Shown here piece by piece: positions 8,603-16,723 of a stretch of DNA of 61,258 nt. Below the pieces are notes generated by a model that ran no database searches, was not told where the DNA came from, and saw only the letters and a list, made by a program, of their open reading frames with translations. Every line of letters starts with the position of its first letter. Within the stretch, counting starts at the first letter, position 1. Source of the stretch: Clostridia bacterium (GTDB taxonomy: Bacteria; Bacillota; Clostridia; Christensenellales; Aristaeellaceae); the NCBI GenBank assembly GCA_030536295.1, contig JAUNQH010000004.1, positions 1 to 61,258 of the forward strand, read 5' to 3'. A program made the translations under genes and the position numbers.

Positions 8603-9607
8603 GTGAATCTGATCATCCCCGAAGCATACAACCCCGTGCTCGATCTGAGAGATACGGAGATCGCCATCAAGCTGGTCAAGGACTTTTTTGAGCGTGAGCT
8701 TGCCCGCGCGCTGAACCTGACGCGCGTTTCCGCGCCCATCATGGTCACGCCCGAGAGCGGCCTGAATGACAACCTGAACGGCGTCGAGCGGCCCGTCAGC
8801 TTTGACGTGCTCGAAACGGGTCAGAACGTGGAGATCGTTCACAGCCTGGCCAAATGGAAGCGGCAGGCGCTGAAGACCTACGGCTTTGCTCCCGGCGAAG
8901 GTCTGTACACGGATATGAACGCCATCCGCAGGGATGAGGTCACCGATAATATCCATTCCATCTTTGTTGACCAGTGGGACTGGGAGCGCATTATGGCGCC
9001 CGGCGAGCGGAATATGGATTTCCTGAAGGATATCGTGCGGAAGATCTATATGACGCTGCGGAAAACCGAGGGCTTCGTCTGCGCCCACTATCCCCATATC
9101 AAACCGGAGCTGCCGGATAATATCACCTTTATATCCTCTCAGGAGCTGGAGGACAGATACCCGGACGCCACCGGCAAGCAGCGCGAATACGCCGCCGCGA
9201 AGGAATACGGTGCCGTGTTCATCACGGGCATCGGCGGCGCGCTGAAAAGCGGCGCGATCCATGACGGACGCGCGCCGGACTATGATGACTGGGATCTGAA
9301 CGGCGATCTGCTGCTGTATGATCCGCTGCTGGACATTTCCCTTGAGGTCAGCTCCATGGGCATCCGCGTGAACCCGGAAGCCCTCAGCCGCCAGCTGAAG
9401 ATCCGCGGCTGCGAGGAGCGCGCGAACCTGCCGTTCCAGAAGGCGCTGCTGGCAGGAGAGCTGCCGCAGACCATCGGCGGCGGTATCGGGCAGAGCCGCA
9501 TGTGCGTTTATCTGCTGCGCAAGGCGCATGTGGGTGAGGTACAGGCAAGCCTGTGGCCGGAGGATGTGCAGGAAGCCTGCAGGAAGGCGAATATCCAGCT
9601 GCTCTGA
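8603..9607 (+). CDS. asnA: Aspartate-ammonia ligase
   Basis: AsnA makes asparagine from aspartate and ammonia with ATP, forming an aspartyl-AMP intermediate. The fold is related to class II aminoacyl-tRNA synthetases. The 334-residue length is typical. Recognisable blocks include the N-terminal IPEAYNPVLDLRDTE, SAPIMVTPESGLND, VDQWDWE, and the C-terminal GGGIGQSRMCVYLL motif 3-like segment. The start codon is GTG, with an AAGGAG site 8 bases upstream. The gene stands alone, divergent from addB. Its 3' flank contains the short motif TACACCTTTTAAACCT, which resembles repeats between pyrF and pyrE. Confidence 0.98.
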   Translation: MNLIIPEAYNPVLDLRDTEIAIKLVKDFFERELARALNLTRVSAPIMVTPESGLNDNLNGVERPVSFDVLETGQNVEIVHSLAKWKRQALKTYGFAPGEGLYTDMNAIRRDEVTDNIHSIFVDQWDWERIMAPGERNMDFLKDIVRKIYMTLRKTEGFVCAHYPHIKPELPDNITFISSQELEDRYPDATGKQREYAAAKEYGAVFITGIGGALKSGAIHDGRAPDYDDWDLNGDLLLYDPLLDISLEVSSMGIRVNPEALSRQLKIRGCEERANLPFQKALLAGELPQTIGGGIGQSRMCVYLLRKAHVGEVQASLWPEDVQEACRKANIQLL

Positions 9608-9734
9608 TTCCGCCTGTTACACCTTTTAAACCTATACAGCCTTTTACTATATGTATAAACCTGTGCCAATTTTATCTGCGTGTATAATCGAATCCACACA
9701 CAAAAAGCGTGAAATGAGCGAAGAATAATATCTG

Positions 9735-9859
9735 CTCCTCAGGCCATCCTCGTTATACTCGAAGCCGACCGTTTCTCCGGTCCTGCTCATCTGACAAAGC
9801 TGTTTACCGTGTTCCCGGGTATAGCTCCGGGTGCCGTCAATAGTTGGGTTGCCAATATC
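9735..9859 (-). pseudogene. RHS/YD-repeat protein fragment
   Basis: Reading the minus strand from 9859 gives an open stretch of about 42 codons with the layout of an RHS/YD-repeat: DIGNPTIDGTRSYTREHG, then GETVGFEYNEDGLR. In intact RHS proteins this block lies just before the C-terminal core. There is no start codon, no ribosome site and nothing RHS-like on either side; after DGLR the reading turns into unrelated sequence. It begins right after the stop of the orphan gene at 9871-10269. It is a remnant of a polymorphic toxin-type gene. The complementary C-terminal part of an RHS protein is present at 40272. Confidence 0.7.
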
Positions 9860-9870
9860 TTGCAGGAGAC

Positions 9871-10269
9871 CTACTTATATTCAACATCATTATCCTGACA
9901 CCAGGTTTTTGCGATCGAAAGCAAATGTGCTGCTTCAAACTTGTACCATTCAGTTAATTGACAGGAATGATCAACGTATTTTTTAAATTCGGCATCAAAA
10001 TCACTATCTGTGACTGCGTGCAGTTGTCTGATAACATCTTCTTGCCCGGTACTCTTCAGATATTTCTCTTCGAGCATCGGAATATCAACTTTAGGGATCG
10101 GAATCATTATCCTGATGCGGGTATGAAATTTTTCAATATGACTATCACGCTCATCATCATGAATAATAGTGTAAGTTTGGGGATCAAACCACCACTGGGC
10201 ACAATCGGCACCATATAAAAATGGATACCAGCGCAAATAATACTTGAATTTTTCAATGTCTAAAGTCAT
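9871..10269 (-). CDS. UPF0158-like small protein, possible orphan immunity protein
   Basis: A 132-residue soluble protein. The second half (PIPKVDIPMLEEKYLKS, then TEWYKFEAAHLLSIAKTW) resembles by eye the UPF0158 family, in which a WY-x-F segment precedes a C-terminal helix; this is a resemblance, not a proven match. The ATG at 10278 would touch its AGGAG site directly, so the second ATG at 10269, spaced 9 bases, is chosen. Base composition is visibly more AT-rich than in neighbouring genes, suggesting transfer. It lies between an RHS fragment and an orphan membrane protein. Small soluble proteins next to RHS tips are often immunity proteins, so that role is inferred, with low confidence. Confidence 0.65.
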   Translation of the reverse strand: MTLDIEKFKYYLRWYPFLYGADCAQWWFDPQTYTIIHDDERDSHIEKFHTRIRIMIPIPKVDIPMLEEKYLKSTGQEDVIRQLHAVTDSDFDAEFKKYVDHSCQLTEWYKFEAAHLLSIAKTWCQDNDVEYK

Positions 10270-10293
10270 GCTTTGCATCTCCTGTTACCGGCG

Positions 10294-10785
10294 CTATCTG
10301 ACATTTTTAATAGTTACACCGGACAATGTCGCTCTGTCTGTATCGTTTTGCACAACCGCGATTTTATCAGTACGGTATAAGTTGATATTATTCGGTGGGC
10401 AATCGGTACTGACAACAATATGACCATAATAGAATCTTGTTCCGTCGTCGTTTTTCTCTGAGTTCCAGAGCGAAACTGATATATCATCAAGTACATATCC
10501 TTTAGTTACGATGTATGTGTATTTTTCCAGGTCAAGTACAATTCCATATTCATCCAGATATGGTGTAATCGCTCCTGTTCCAACATTTGAAGGAATTGTG
10601 TACCAAAACCAACTCATCGGATCATAAGGCTTACCATTCTCTAACCGATATGACCATTCTGTTTCAAATTCGCAGACCTTTTCAAACGCCAAGCTCGTTC
10701 TGCGAAAAAACTTAAACCATATAGCTGTAGCAGTTGACGCTAACACAACAAGCAACAACACAGTCACAATCGTGACCTTTTTCAT
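10294..10785 (-). CDS. Membrane-anchored hypothetical protein
   Basis: A 163-residue protein with one N-terminal hydrophobic segment (about residues 4-24) followed by an extracytoplasmic domain of mixed strands; it could be an anchor or an uncleaved signal. No lipobox is visible. The ATG at 10785 has a GGAGG site; the frame extends to 10818 without one. It is separated by 24 bases from the downstream UPF0158-like gene and shares its AT-rich composition, so the two look like one transferred unit. I recognise no family. Given the RHS remnant nearby it may belong to a decayed toxin-immunity cassette, but nothing in the sequence proves this. Confidence 0.65.
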   Translation of the reverse strand: MKKVTIVTVLLLVVLASTATAIWFKFFRRTSLAFEKVCEFETEWSYRLENGKPYDPMSWFWYTIPSNVGTGAITPYLDEYGIVLDLEKYTYIVTKGYVLDDISVSLWNSEKNDDGTRFYYGHIVVSTDCPPNNINLYRTDKIAVVQNDTDRATLSGVTIKNVR

Positions 10786-11180
10786 TTCTGCATTCCTCCA
10801 TAATATCTCGAAAAGCAATAAGAGTTGCTAAAATACGTCAGCATCAATTCACGGCAAAGAATGGTCTGCAATGAACCTTTATTCTGTATACCTCTGCATC
10901 TGCCAATGGCATCTGAACGGATCATTAATGTAGTTTATCAATTTTCCTTCGCCCACTTCCGCAACAGGAAATGATTCCTCCGCATTGAACATTTACTTGT
11001 TTTATTATCCCATTTTACTCTATGACAGTGTTTTTTTGCAAGCGATCATTCCCTGTTGCTGACGATAAGCCGGCAAGACAGATTCCTGTCTGATTCATCT
11101 GCACGAATCATGTATCGGGGCCCGCCAAAACAACCTTTGTGGGCAAAGTCTGTATGTTCCCGGCATTTTGCCGAAAAAAA
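10786..11180. other. Non-coding AT-rich stretch
   Basis: No supported gene. A possible weak promoter for the orphan pair (TTGCCG, 16 bases, TATTTT on the minus strand, near 10830-10860) is all I see. The composition matches the neighbouring orphan genes, so this is likely part of the same scar. Confidence 0.4.
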
Positions 11181-11222
11181 GAGGCTGCCCCTGATGATCT
11201 CTCAGATCATTGAGGCAGCCTC
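11181..11222 (-). terminator. Terminator after yebC
   Basis: Strong hairpin: outer stem GAGGCTGCC / GGCAGCCTC and inner stem TGATGATCT / AGATCATT. It is followed on the minus strand by seven T (11180-11174). Confidence 0.92.
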
Positions 11223-11243
11223 TCCTCACTTTGCCTTATGCAA

Positions 11244-11993
11244 TCAGTCCTCGTCGTCCTCTTCCTCAGGAAGCTCGGCGTTGTGATACACGTTCTGCAC
11301 GTCATCGCTCTCCTCGAGCAGGTCCAGCATCTTCTGGATCTTGTCGAGCGTGTCGGGATCGGCGATGGCGACGGTATTCTGCGGGATCTTCTGCACATCC
11401 GCGGAGATGAAGGTCAGGCCCTGCTTCTCCAGCGCTTCACGCACAGCGGAGAACTCGTTGGGATCCGTCCAGATCTCAAAGACGTCATCATCGGCCTTCA
11501 GATCCTCGGCACCGGCATCCAGCGCGATCATGGTCATTTCGTCTTCATCCATGCCGGGCTGACGCTCAACCACCAGCACGCCGCGGGTGTCGAACATGAA
11601 GCCGACGGAACCGGTGGTGCCCAGGTTGCCGCCGTACTTGGCGAAGCAGTGACGGATATCGCTGGCGGTGCGGTTGCGGTTATCGGAAATGGTATCCACG
11701 ATCACAGCGACGCCGCCGGGGGCATAGCCTTCATAGGTGATCTCTTCATAGATCACGTTGCTCAGCTCGCCGCTGGCCTTTTTGATGGAACGCTGAATGT
11801 TATCATTGGGCATGTTGTTCGCCTTGGCCTTGGCGATAACATCACGCAGTTTGCCGTTGGATTCGGGGTTCGCGCCGCCCTCACGGACAGCGATCGCGAT
11901 CTCACGGCCGATCTTGGTAAAAACGGCTCCGCGCTGCGCGTCAGCCTTGCCTTTTTTAGCCTGAATATTATGCCATTTGGAATGACCGGACAT
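11244..11993 (-). CDS. yebC: YebC/PmpR-family protein
   Basis: YebC proteins are three-domain cytosolic proteins. They have been described as DNA-binding regulators and, more recently, as ribosome-associated translation factors (TACO1 family). The 249-residue length and opening [21 protein letters not shown] are diagnostic. Other family segments are [26 protein letters not shown] and FDTRGVLVV. The C-terminus is acidic (LPEEEDDED). The ATG follows a GGGAGG site, an extended -10 promoter is visible upstream, and a strong terminator follows, so the gene is monocistronic. No ruvC partner is adjacent. Which of the two proposed roles applies cannot be told from sequence. Confidence 0.95.
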   Translation of the reverse strand: MSGHSKWHNIQAKKGKADAQRGAVFTKIGREIAIAVREGGANPESNGKLRDVIAKAKANNMPNDNIQRSIKKASGELSNVIYEEITYEGYAPGGVAVIVDTISDNRNRTASDIRHCFAKYGGNLGTTGSVGFMFDTRGVLVVERQPGMDEDEMTMIALDAGAEDLKADDDVFEIWTDPNEFSAVREALEKQGLTFISADVQKIPQNTVAIADPDTLDKIQKMLDLLEESDDVQNVYHNAELPEEEDDED

Positions 11994-12027
11994 TGTATTC
12001 CCTCCCGGATGTACTGATTTACAGGAA

Positions 12028-12057
12028 ATTATAACATTTTCCGCATATTCACGTCAA
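12028..12057 (-). promoter_or_regulatory. yebC promoter
   Basis: TTGACG (12057-12052), 18-base spacer, TATAAT (12033-12028) with a TGT extension on the minus strand, 35 bases before the yebC ATG. Confidence 0.8.
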
Positions 12058-12099
12058 GGCTTATTTGACGGGCCGCCCGGATGCGTATCAGCGTCTCCC

Positions 12100-12128
12100 T
12101 TGAAAAAAGCGGCAAAACCGGATACAAT
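12100..12128 (+). promoter_or_regulatory. Promoter of the zinc-ribbon membrane protein gene
   Basis: TTGAAA (12100-12105), 17-base spacer, TACAAT (12123-12128) on the plus strand, 37 bases before the GTG start. Confidence 0.7.
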
Positions 12129-12165
12129 AGCCGCATGATACTGAAACGAAAGGAAGCGATGCCGG

Positions 12166-13020
12166 GTGCTGACCGCGTACTGCAAAAAATGCGCGAAGGA
12201 TGTGCCGGTCGGCGAGATCTGCCCGTACTGCGGCGCGAATCTCGGCAAGAACCCGGCCCGTGCCGCCTGGTGCACGGAGCGCGTTCCCGTAAAGGACTGG
12301 ATGTGCTGGAATGACGCCGCCAGGGTCATCTTTCCGGCCGGCGCCGCGCTGCTCCTGCTGGTGCTGCTGACGGAGCTGCTGTCCGGCGGAAGCGGCGCGC
12401 TGGGCCGCACCCTGAACAGCGGGCTTCCGCTCACCATCGCGGTCATCATCGCGTCGGTCCTGCTGCTCCTGCTGGCTGTACTGCTGCTGCAGGGGCATGA
12501 TCTGGCGGATCATGTTGTGGATAAAAGCGGTATTCATATCCGTTATTACCTGCCCGACCCCACCCCCGTCAAATTACTGGCGCGAATGAAAAAGCCTTCC
12601 CTCGCGAAGCAGGCCGTGTTATCCGGCGGCACGCCGGTCCTGTCCGTCGGCGGGCAGGAGCTGGCATGGAAGAATGTCGCCCGGGTTCAGCTGTGGCCTG
12701 AAAAATGCCTGATCCTCTTCTACGCGCCGAAATGGTGGATGCGCGCCGCGGTGCGGTGCACGCCGGAGACCTGGTTTGACGTGCTGACACTGGTACAGGA
12801 GAAGCTTGGGAAAAAGAAGGCGGTCGTTCTGCCGGCCCAGCTGCGCGTTTCCGCTCAGAACACGCCGCGTACACCCCGGAAGAAACCGGAGCCCGTGCTC
12901 GTGCCTGAAATAGAGGAAGCGATCGAGCAGATCACCATGGAGGAAATGATGGGATCCGGGCCGGAAGAGCCGGCACCGGATGAAGTGTTTCCGGTCAATA
13001 ACGAAACGGACGGAGAATGA
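12166..13020 (+). CDS. Zinc-ribbon, two-pass membrane protein
   Basis: A 284-residue protein. The N-terminus is a zinc ribbon (Cys6, Cys9, Cys19, Cys22 in CKKC and CPYC). Two strongly hydrophobic segments follow at about 52-71 and 88-108, so it is a membrane protein with the ribbon and C-terminal domain probably on the same side. The C-terminal part (about 115-230) reads like a small PH-like or YcxB-like domain, ending in a Pro/Glu-rich tail; that domain call is tentative. It starts at GTG with AAAGGAAG 9 bases upstream. A good promoter precedes it and its own terminator hairpin straddles the stop codon. No functional assignment is possible. Confidence 0.85.
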   Translation: MLTAYCKKCAKDVPVGEICPYCGANLGKNPARAAWCTERVPVKDWMCWNDAARVIFPAGAALLLLVLLTELLSGGSGALGRTLNSGLPLTIAVIIASVLLLLLAVLLLQGHDLADHVVDKSGIHIRYYLPDPTPVKLLARMKKPSLAKQAVLSGGTPVLSVGGQELAWKNVARVQLWPEKCLILFYAPKWWMRAAVRCTPETWFDVLTLVQEKLGKKKAVVLPAQLRVSAQNTPRTPRKKPEPVLVPEIEEAIEQITMEEMMGSGPEEPAPDEVFPVNNETDGE

Positions 13021-13035
13021 TCTCCGCCCGTTTTT
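13007..13035. terminator. Terminator between the convergent zinc-ribbon gene and livF
   Basis: Stem CGGACGGAGA / TCTCCGCCCG with an ATGA loop that contains the TGA stop of the plus-strand gene. Five T follow on the plus strand. It may also serve the minus-strand liv operon, though T-richness is weaker on that side. Confidence 0.8.
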
Positions 13036-13054
13036 CTTCGTTTTTTCACTTTTA

Positions 13055-13762
13055 TCAGCTTCCGAGGTACGCCTTGCGCACATCGTCATTTTCCAGCAGC
13101 TCGGACGCGTTTCCGGACATGGAGATCGTACCGGTCTCCAGCACATAGGCGCGGTCCGCGACCGACAGCGCCATCTGCGCGTTCTGCTCCACCAGCAGGA
13201 TCGTTGTTCCCGCTCCATGCAGCTCGCGGATGATATCAAAGATCTGCTCCACCAGGATCGGCGCCAGACCCATGGACGGCTCATCCAGCATCAGCAGCTT
13301 GGGCTTGCTCATCAGCGCGCGGGCCATGGCCAGCATCTGCTGCTCGCCGCCGGACAGGGTGCCGGCGATCTGATTCTCACGCTCCCTGAGCCGCGGGAAA
13401 CGGGTGAACATCTCCTCCACGGACGGAGCGATCTCCGCCTTGTCGCGGGTAAAGCCGCCCATCTCAAGGTTTTCACGCACGGTCATCTGCTGGAAGATGC
13501 GCCGTCCTTCCGGACATAGCGCCATGCCCAGCGAGACCATCTTATTGGCGGATACGCCGTTGATGTTCTTTCCGTTGAACAGGATCTCGCCGCTGCGGGG
13601 CTTCAGCAGACCGACAACGGTATTCAGCGTGGTGGACTTGCCGGCGCCGTTGGCACCGATCAGCGTCACGATCTCGCCTTCCTCCACATTGAATGAAATA
13701 CCCTTGATCGCGTGGATGGCGCCGTAAAACACGTGGATGTCTTTGATCTCAAGCAGACTCAT
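13055..13762 (-). CDS. livF: Branched-chain amino acid ABC transporter, ATPase LivF
   Basis: One of two cytosolic ATPases that drive high-affinity uptake of branched-chain or related amino acids. The 235-residue protein has Walker A GANGAGKST (36-44), signature LSGGEQQML, and Walker B LLMLDEPSMGL with the catalytic Glu. The SMGLAP segment after Walker B is typical of LivF. Its ATG overlaps the livG stop by 4 bases, so translation is coupled. It is the last gene of the five-gene operon. Substrate specificity (Leu/Ile/Val versus amides or urea) is not readable from the ATPase. Confidence 0.96.
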   Translation of the reverse strand: MSLLEIKDIHVFYGAIHAIKGISFNVEEGEIVTLIGANGAGKSTTLNTVVGLLKPRSGEILFNGKNINGVSANKMVSLGMALCPEGRRIFQQMTVRENLEMGGFTRDKAEIAPSVEEMFTRFPRLRERENQIAGTLSGGEQQMLAMARALMSKPKLLMLDEPSMGLAPILVEQIFDIIRELHGAGTTILLVEQNAQMALSVADRAYVLETGTISMSGNASELLENDDVRKAYLGS

Positions 13763-14628
13763 GCTTCCTGCGCCTCCTTCTTCTGTTTGCCCAGATAGGC
13801 CTCGATCACCACGGGGTTCTGCTGGATCTCCGCCGCGGTGCCCTTGGCGATGATCCGGCCGTAGTTCAGCACACAGATGCCCTCGCAGATGCCCATGACC
13901 AGATTCATGTCATGCTCGATCAGCAGCACGGCGATCTGGAACAGATCACGGATCCTGATGATATTGTTCATCAGTTCCTCGGTCTCGTGCGGGTTCATGC
14001 CGGCAGCGGGCTCATCCAGCAGCAGCAGGCTCGGATTCGTGGCCAGAGCGCGCACGATCTCCAGCCGGCGCTGCGCGCCGTAAGGCAGTGAGCCGGCCTG
14101 TACATCCGCCAGGTCCTGCATGCCAAAGATGCTCAGCAGCTCCAGTGATCTTTCATGCTGCTCCTTCTCCTTTTTCCAGAAGGAAGGCGCGCGCAGGATC
14201 CCGCTGAACATGCCGTAGCGGATCTGATTGTGCAGACCGATGCGGACATTGTCTTCCACCGTCATATTGGAGAACAGGCGGATGTTCTGGAAGGTGCGGG
14301 CGATGCCCTGCTTGTTGGCCGCGACGGTATCCATGCCGTGCATGTCGATGCCGTTGAGCATGACCGTTCCGCGGGTGGGCTCATACACCTTGGTCAGCAG
14401 ATTGAACACCGTGGTCTTGCCGGCGCCGTTGGGGCCGATCAGACCCGCGATCTCGGTCCTGCCGATAGTGATGTTGAAATCATCCACGGCCTTCAGGCCG
14501 CCGAAGTCAATACCGAGATGCTGGCATTCCAGCACGGGCAGCTTACCCAGATCCCGCTCGGGGATGATGGATGTGGAGGGAACCGGCACCATTTTCGTAT
14601 CCGGACGGCGTTTTGCGGACTGTGTCAT
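13759..14628 (-). CDS. livG: Branched-chain amino acid ABC transporter, ATPase LivG
   Basis: Second cytosolic ATPase of the transporter. The 289-residue protein has Walker A GPNGAGKT (65-72), the LivG-type signature LPYGAQRRLEI, and Walker B LLLLDEPAAGMNP. The first 30 or so residues, before VLECQHLGIDFGG, are an extension rich in basic residues and proline, longer than usual for LivG. It overlaps livM upstream and livF downstream by 4 bases each, a sign of tight translational coupling. It probably forms a heterodimer with LivF on the LivH/LivM channel. Confidence 0.96.
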   Translation of the reverse strand: MTQSAKRRPDTKMVPVPSTSIIPERDLGKLPVLECQHLGIDFGGLKAVDDFNITIGRTEIAGLIGPNGAGKTTVFNLLTKVYEPTRGTVMLNGIDMHGMDTVAANKQGIARTFQNIRLFSNMTVEDNVRIGLHNQIRYGMFSGILRAPSFWKKEKEQHERSLELLSIFGMQDLADVQAGSLPYGAQRRLEIVRALATNPSLLLLDEPAAGMNPHETEELMNNIIRIRDLFQIAVLLIEHDMNLVMGICEGICVLNYGRIIAKGTAAEIQQNPVVIEAYLGKQKKEAQEA

Positions 14629-15707
14629 GCCTGTTCCCCTCCTTTCGTCTGCCCGGCTTCCGCGGCGGCATCCGGCAGTTTTTTCTTTTTCCTGTTTTCG
14701 CGCAGCGTCATCACAAAGCCCTTCAGCTTCGCGTTGTTCGTGATGAGCATCATCAGGATCAGCACCACCGCGTACGCCAGCATGCGGTAATCGCTGAACG
14801 CGCGCAGCTGTTCGGGCAGGATCGTGAGCACCGCGGCGGCAATGATGGAGCCGGGGATATTGCCGATGCCGCCGAGCACGACAAACACCAGGATATTGAT
14901 GGATGTGTCAAACTTGAACTTCGCCGCGGCAAACGTGGAGAAGCTCAGGCCGTACAGCGCGCCGGCCATACCGGCCAGCACCGCGGATGTCACAAAAGCC
15001 ATCATCTTGTACTTGGTCACGTTCAGGCCGCTTGCCTCGGCGGCGATGCGGTTGTCACGGATGGCCATGATCGCGCGGCCGGAGCGGCTGCGCACCAGAT
15101 TCATGATCACCAGCAGCGTGAACAGCACCAGCGCGAAGCCGACCTCAAAGGTCGCGATCTTCGCGACCTTGACAGCCCCCTGCGGGCCGTTCACAAGGAT
15201 CGTGCCGGGCAGGTTCGCGTTATTGAAGCCGATAAGCAGCTTCCCTTCATTCACGGAAAAATAGCAGCAGTTCAGCACATTGCGGATGATCTCGCCGAAA
15301 GCCAGGGTCACGATCGCGAGATAGTCACCGCGCAGACGCAGCACGGGGATGCCGATCAGCACGCCCGCGATACCGGCGAAGATGCCGCCCGCCGCCAGCG
15401 CAATGATCAGGCGCAGCGTAGCGTTTTCCATGCCGGCACCGTTCAGCAGCCAGCCGGAAACGATGGCGCCGGCAAAGGCGCCCACGCTCATGAAGCCGGC
15501 ATGCCCCAGGCTCAGTTCGCCGGAGAAGCCGACGACCAGGTTCAGCGACAGCGCCATCACGATGTAAGCACAGATCGGAATCAGCTGCCCTTTCAGGGAG
15601 CGGCTCATCTTTCCGCCGGAGATCAGGATCTCACATACGATGAAGCTGATGATCACCAGGGCGAAGGGAAGGGCGTAGCTTCCGTATTTCTTCCACTTTT
15701 TGCTCAT
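14625..15707 (-). CDS. livM: Branched-chain amino acid ABC transporter, permease LivM
   Basis: One of two integral membrane permeases. The 360-residue protein shows about eight to ten hydrophobic helices, the LivM-type segment LNLVVGFSGELSLGHAGFM near the N-terminus, and the conserved IPVLRLRGDYLAIVTLAFGE. A basic tail (RENRKKKKLPDAAAEAG) follows the last helix on the cytosolic side. It begins 4 bases after livH ends and overlaps livG by 4 bases. It pairs with LivH to form the channel. Confidence 0.95.
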   Translation of the reverse strand: MSKKWKKYGSYALPFALVIISFIVCEILISGGKMSRSLKGQLIPICAYIVMALSLNLVVGFSGELSLGHAGFMSVGAFAGAIVSGWLLNGAGMENATLRLIIALAAGGIFAGIAGVLIGIPVLRLRGDYLAIVTLAFGEIIRNVLNCCYFSVNEGKLLIGFNNANLPGTILVNGPQGAVKVAKIATFEVGFALVLFTLLVIMNLVRSRSGRAIMAIRDNRIAAEASGLNVTKYKMMAFVTSAVLAGMAGALYGLSFSTFAAAKFKFDTSINILVFVVLGGIGNIPGSIIAAAVLTILPEQLRAFSDYRMLAYAVVLILMMLITNNAKLKGFVMTLRENRKKKKLPDAAAEAGQTKGGEQA

Positions 15708-15711
15708 TCTC

Positions 15712-16596
15712 TTACACCTTCTCCTGTACGTTCTTGCCGAGCAGGCCCGAGGGCTTCACCAGCAGGATGATGATCAGCACCGCGAACACGATCGCATCCG
15801 CCAGCTCCGTGGAAATATAAGCCCTGCCGAAGATCTCGATCAGGCCCAGCAGAATGCCGCCCAGCATGGCGCCGGGGATCGATCCGATACCGCCGAACAC
15901 AGCCGCGGTAAAGGCCTTGATACCGGGCATGGAACCGGTCGTCGGCATCAGCGTGTTGTAGCTGGAGCAAAGCAGAACACCCGCGATCGCCGCCAGGAAG
16001 GAGCCGATCGCGAAGGTCAGCGAAATGGAGAAATTGACATTGATGCCCATCAGCTGCGCGGCGCCCTTATCCTCCGATACCGCGCGGATGGCGCGGCCGG
16101 TCCTGGTCTTTCCGGTGAACCAGGTCAGCAGCAGCATGACCGCCACGCACGTGACAACGGTCACGACCACCTCGCCGGTGATCTTCAGCTGGCCGTCAAA
16201 CAGGGTGAAGCCCGCGAGGCTGATCACGGACGAGAACACCTTCGGGTTCGCGCCCCAGATCAGCAGCGCCAGGTTCTGCAGCAGATAGCTGACGCCGATG
16301 GCGGTGATCAGCACGGCCAGGGATCCGGCCTGCCGCAGCGGCTTGTAAGCCAGGCGCTCGATAATGATGCCCAGCACCGTGCAAACCACCATGGAGCACA
16401 GCACCGAGACCAGCGGCGGCAGACCCCAGTACTGCGTCGCGCAGAAGGAGATATAGGCGCCCACCATGATCACGTCGCCATGCGCGAAGTTCAGCATTTT
16501 AGCGATGCCGTAAACCATGGAGTAGCCGAGGGCAATGATCGCGTACACACTGCCGAGGCTCAGTCCGTTGACCAGATGGGAAAGAAACGAGATCAT
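15712..16596 (-). CDS. livH: Branched-chain amino acid ABC transporter, permease LivH
   Basis: A 294-residue integral membrane permease with the LivH opening LVNGLSLGSVYAIIALGYSM and MLNFAHGDVIMVGAY. About eight hydrophobic helices follow, then the conserved FGGIGSIPGAMLGG near the C-terminus. An AAGGAGG site lies 7 bases before the ATG. It is separated from livK by 127 bases that hold a strong hairpin plus T-run, so livHMGF is probably expressed at a lower level than the binding protein gene. Confidence 0.95.
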   Translation of the reverse strand: MISFLSHLVNGLSLGSVYAIIALGYSMVYGIAKMLNFAHGDVIMVGAYISFCATQYWGLPPLVSVLCSMVVCTVLGIIIERLAYKPLRQAGSLAVLITAIGVSYLLQNLALLIWGANPKVFSSVISLAGFTLFDGQLKITGEVVVTVVTCVAVMLLLTWFTGKTRTGRAIRAVSEDKGAAQLMGINVNFSISLTFAIGSFLAAIAGVLLCSSYNTLMPTTGSMPGIKAFTAAVFGGIGSIPGAMLGGILLGLIEIFGRAYISTELADAIVFAVLIIILLVKPSGLLGKNVQEKV

Positions 16597-16622
16597 AGGT
16601 GATCCTCCTTCAACAACAAAAA

Positions 16623-16670
16623 GTAATCAACATCAACCGGCGTAAAAACGCCGGCTGTTGTTGATTACTC
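16623..16670 (-). terminator. Intercistronic hairpin (partial terminator) between livK and livH
   Basis: A 22-base stem with two mismatches between 16670-16649 and 16644-16623 (core ACGCCGG / CCGGCGT, AAAA loop), followed on the minus strand by TTTTTG and then the livH ribosome site. It fits a leaky terminator or mRNA-stabilising hairpin that keeps the binding protein in excess. A second GC-rich inverted repeat lies at about 16671-16708. Confidence 0.85.
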
Positions 16671-16723
16671 CGCCGGAATGACCGGCGTCCGGCCGCCGGA
16701 GCGGCCGGACAGACGGAATATGC

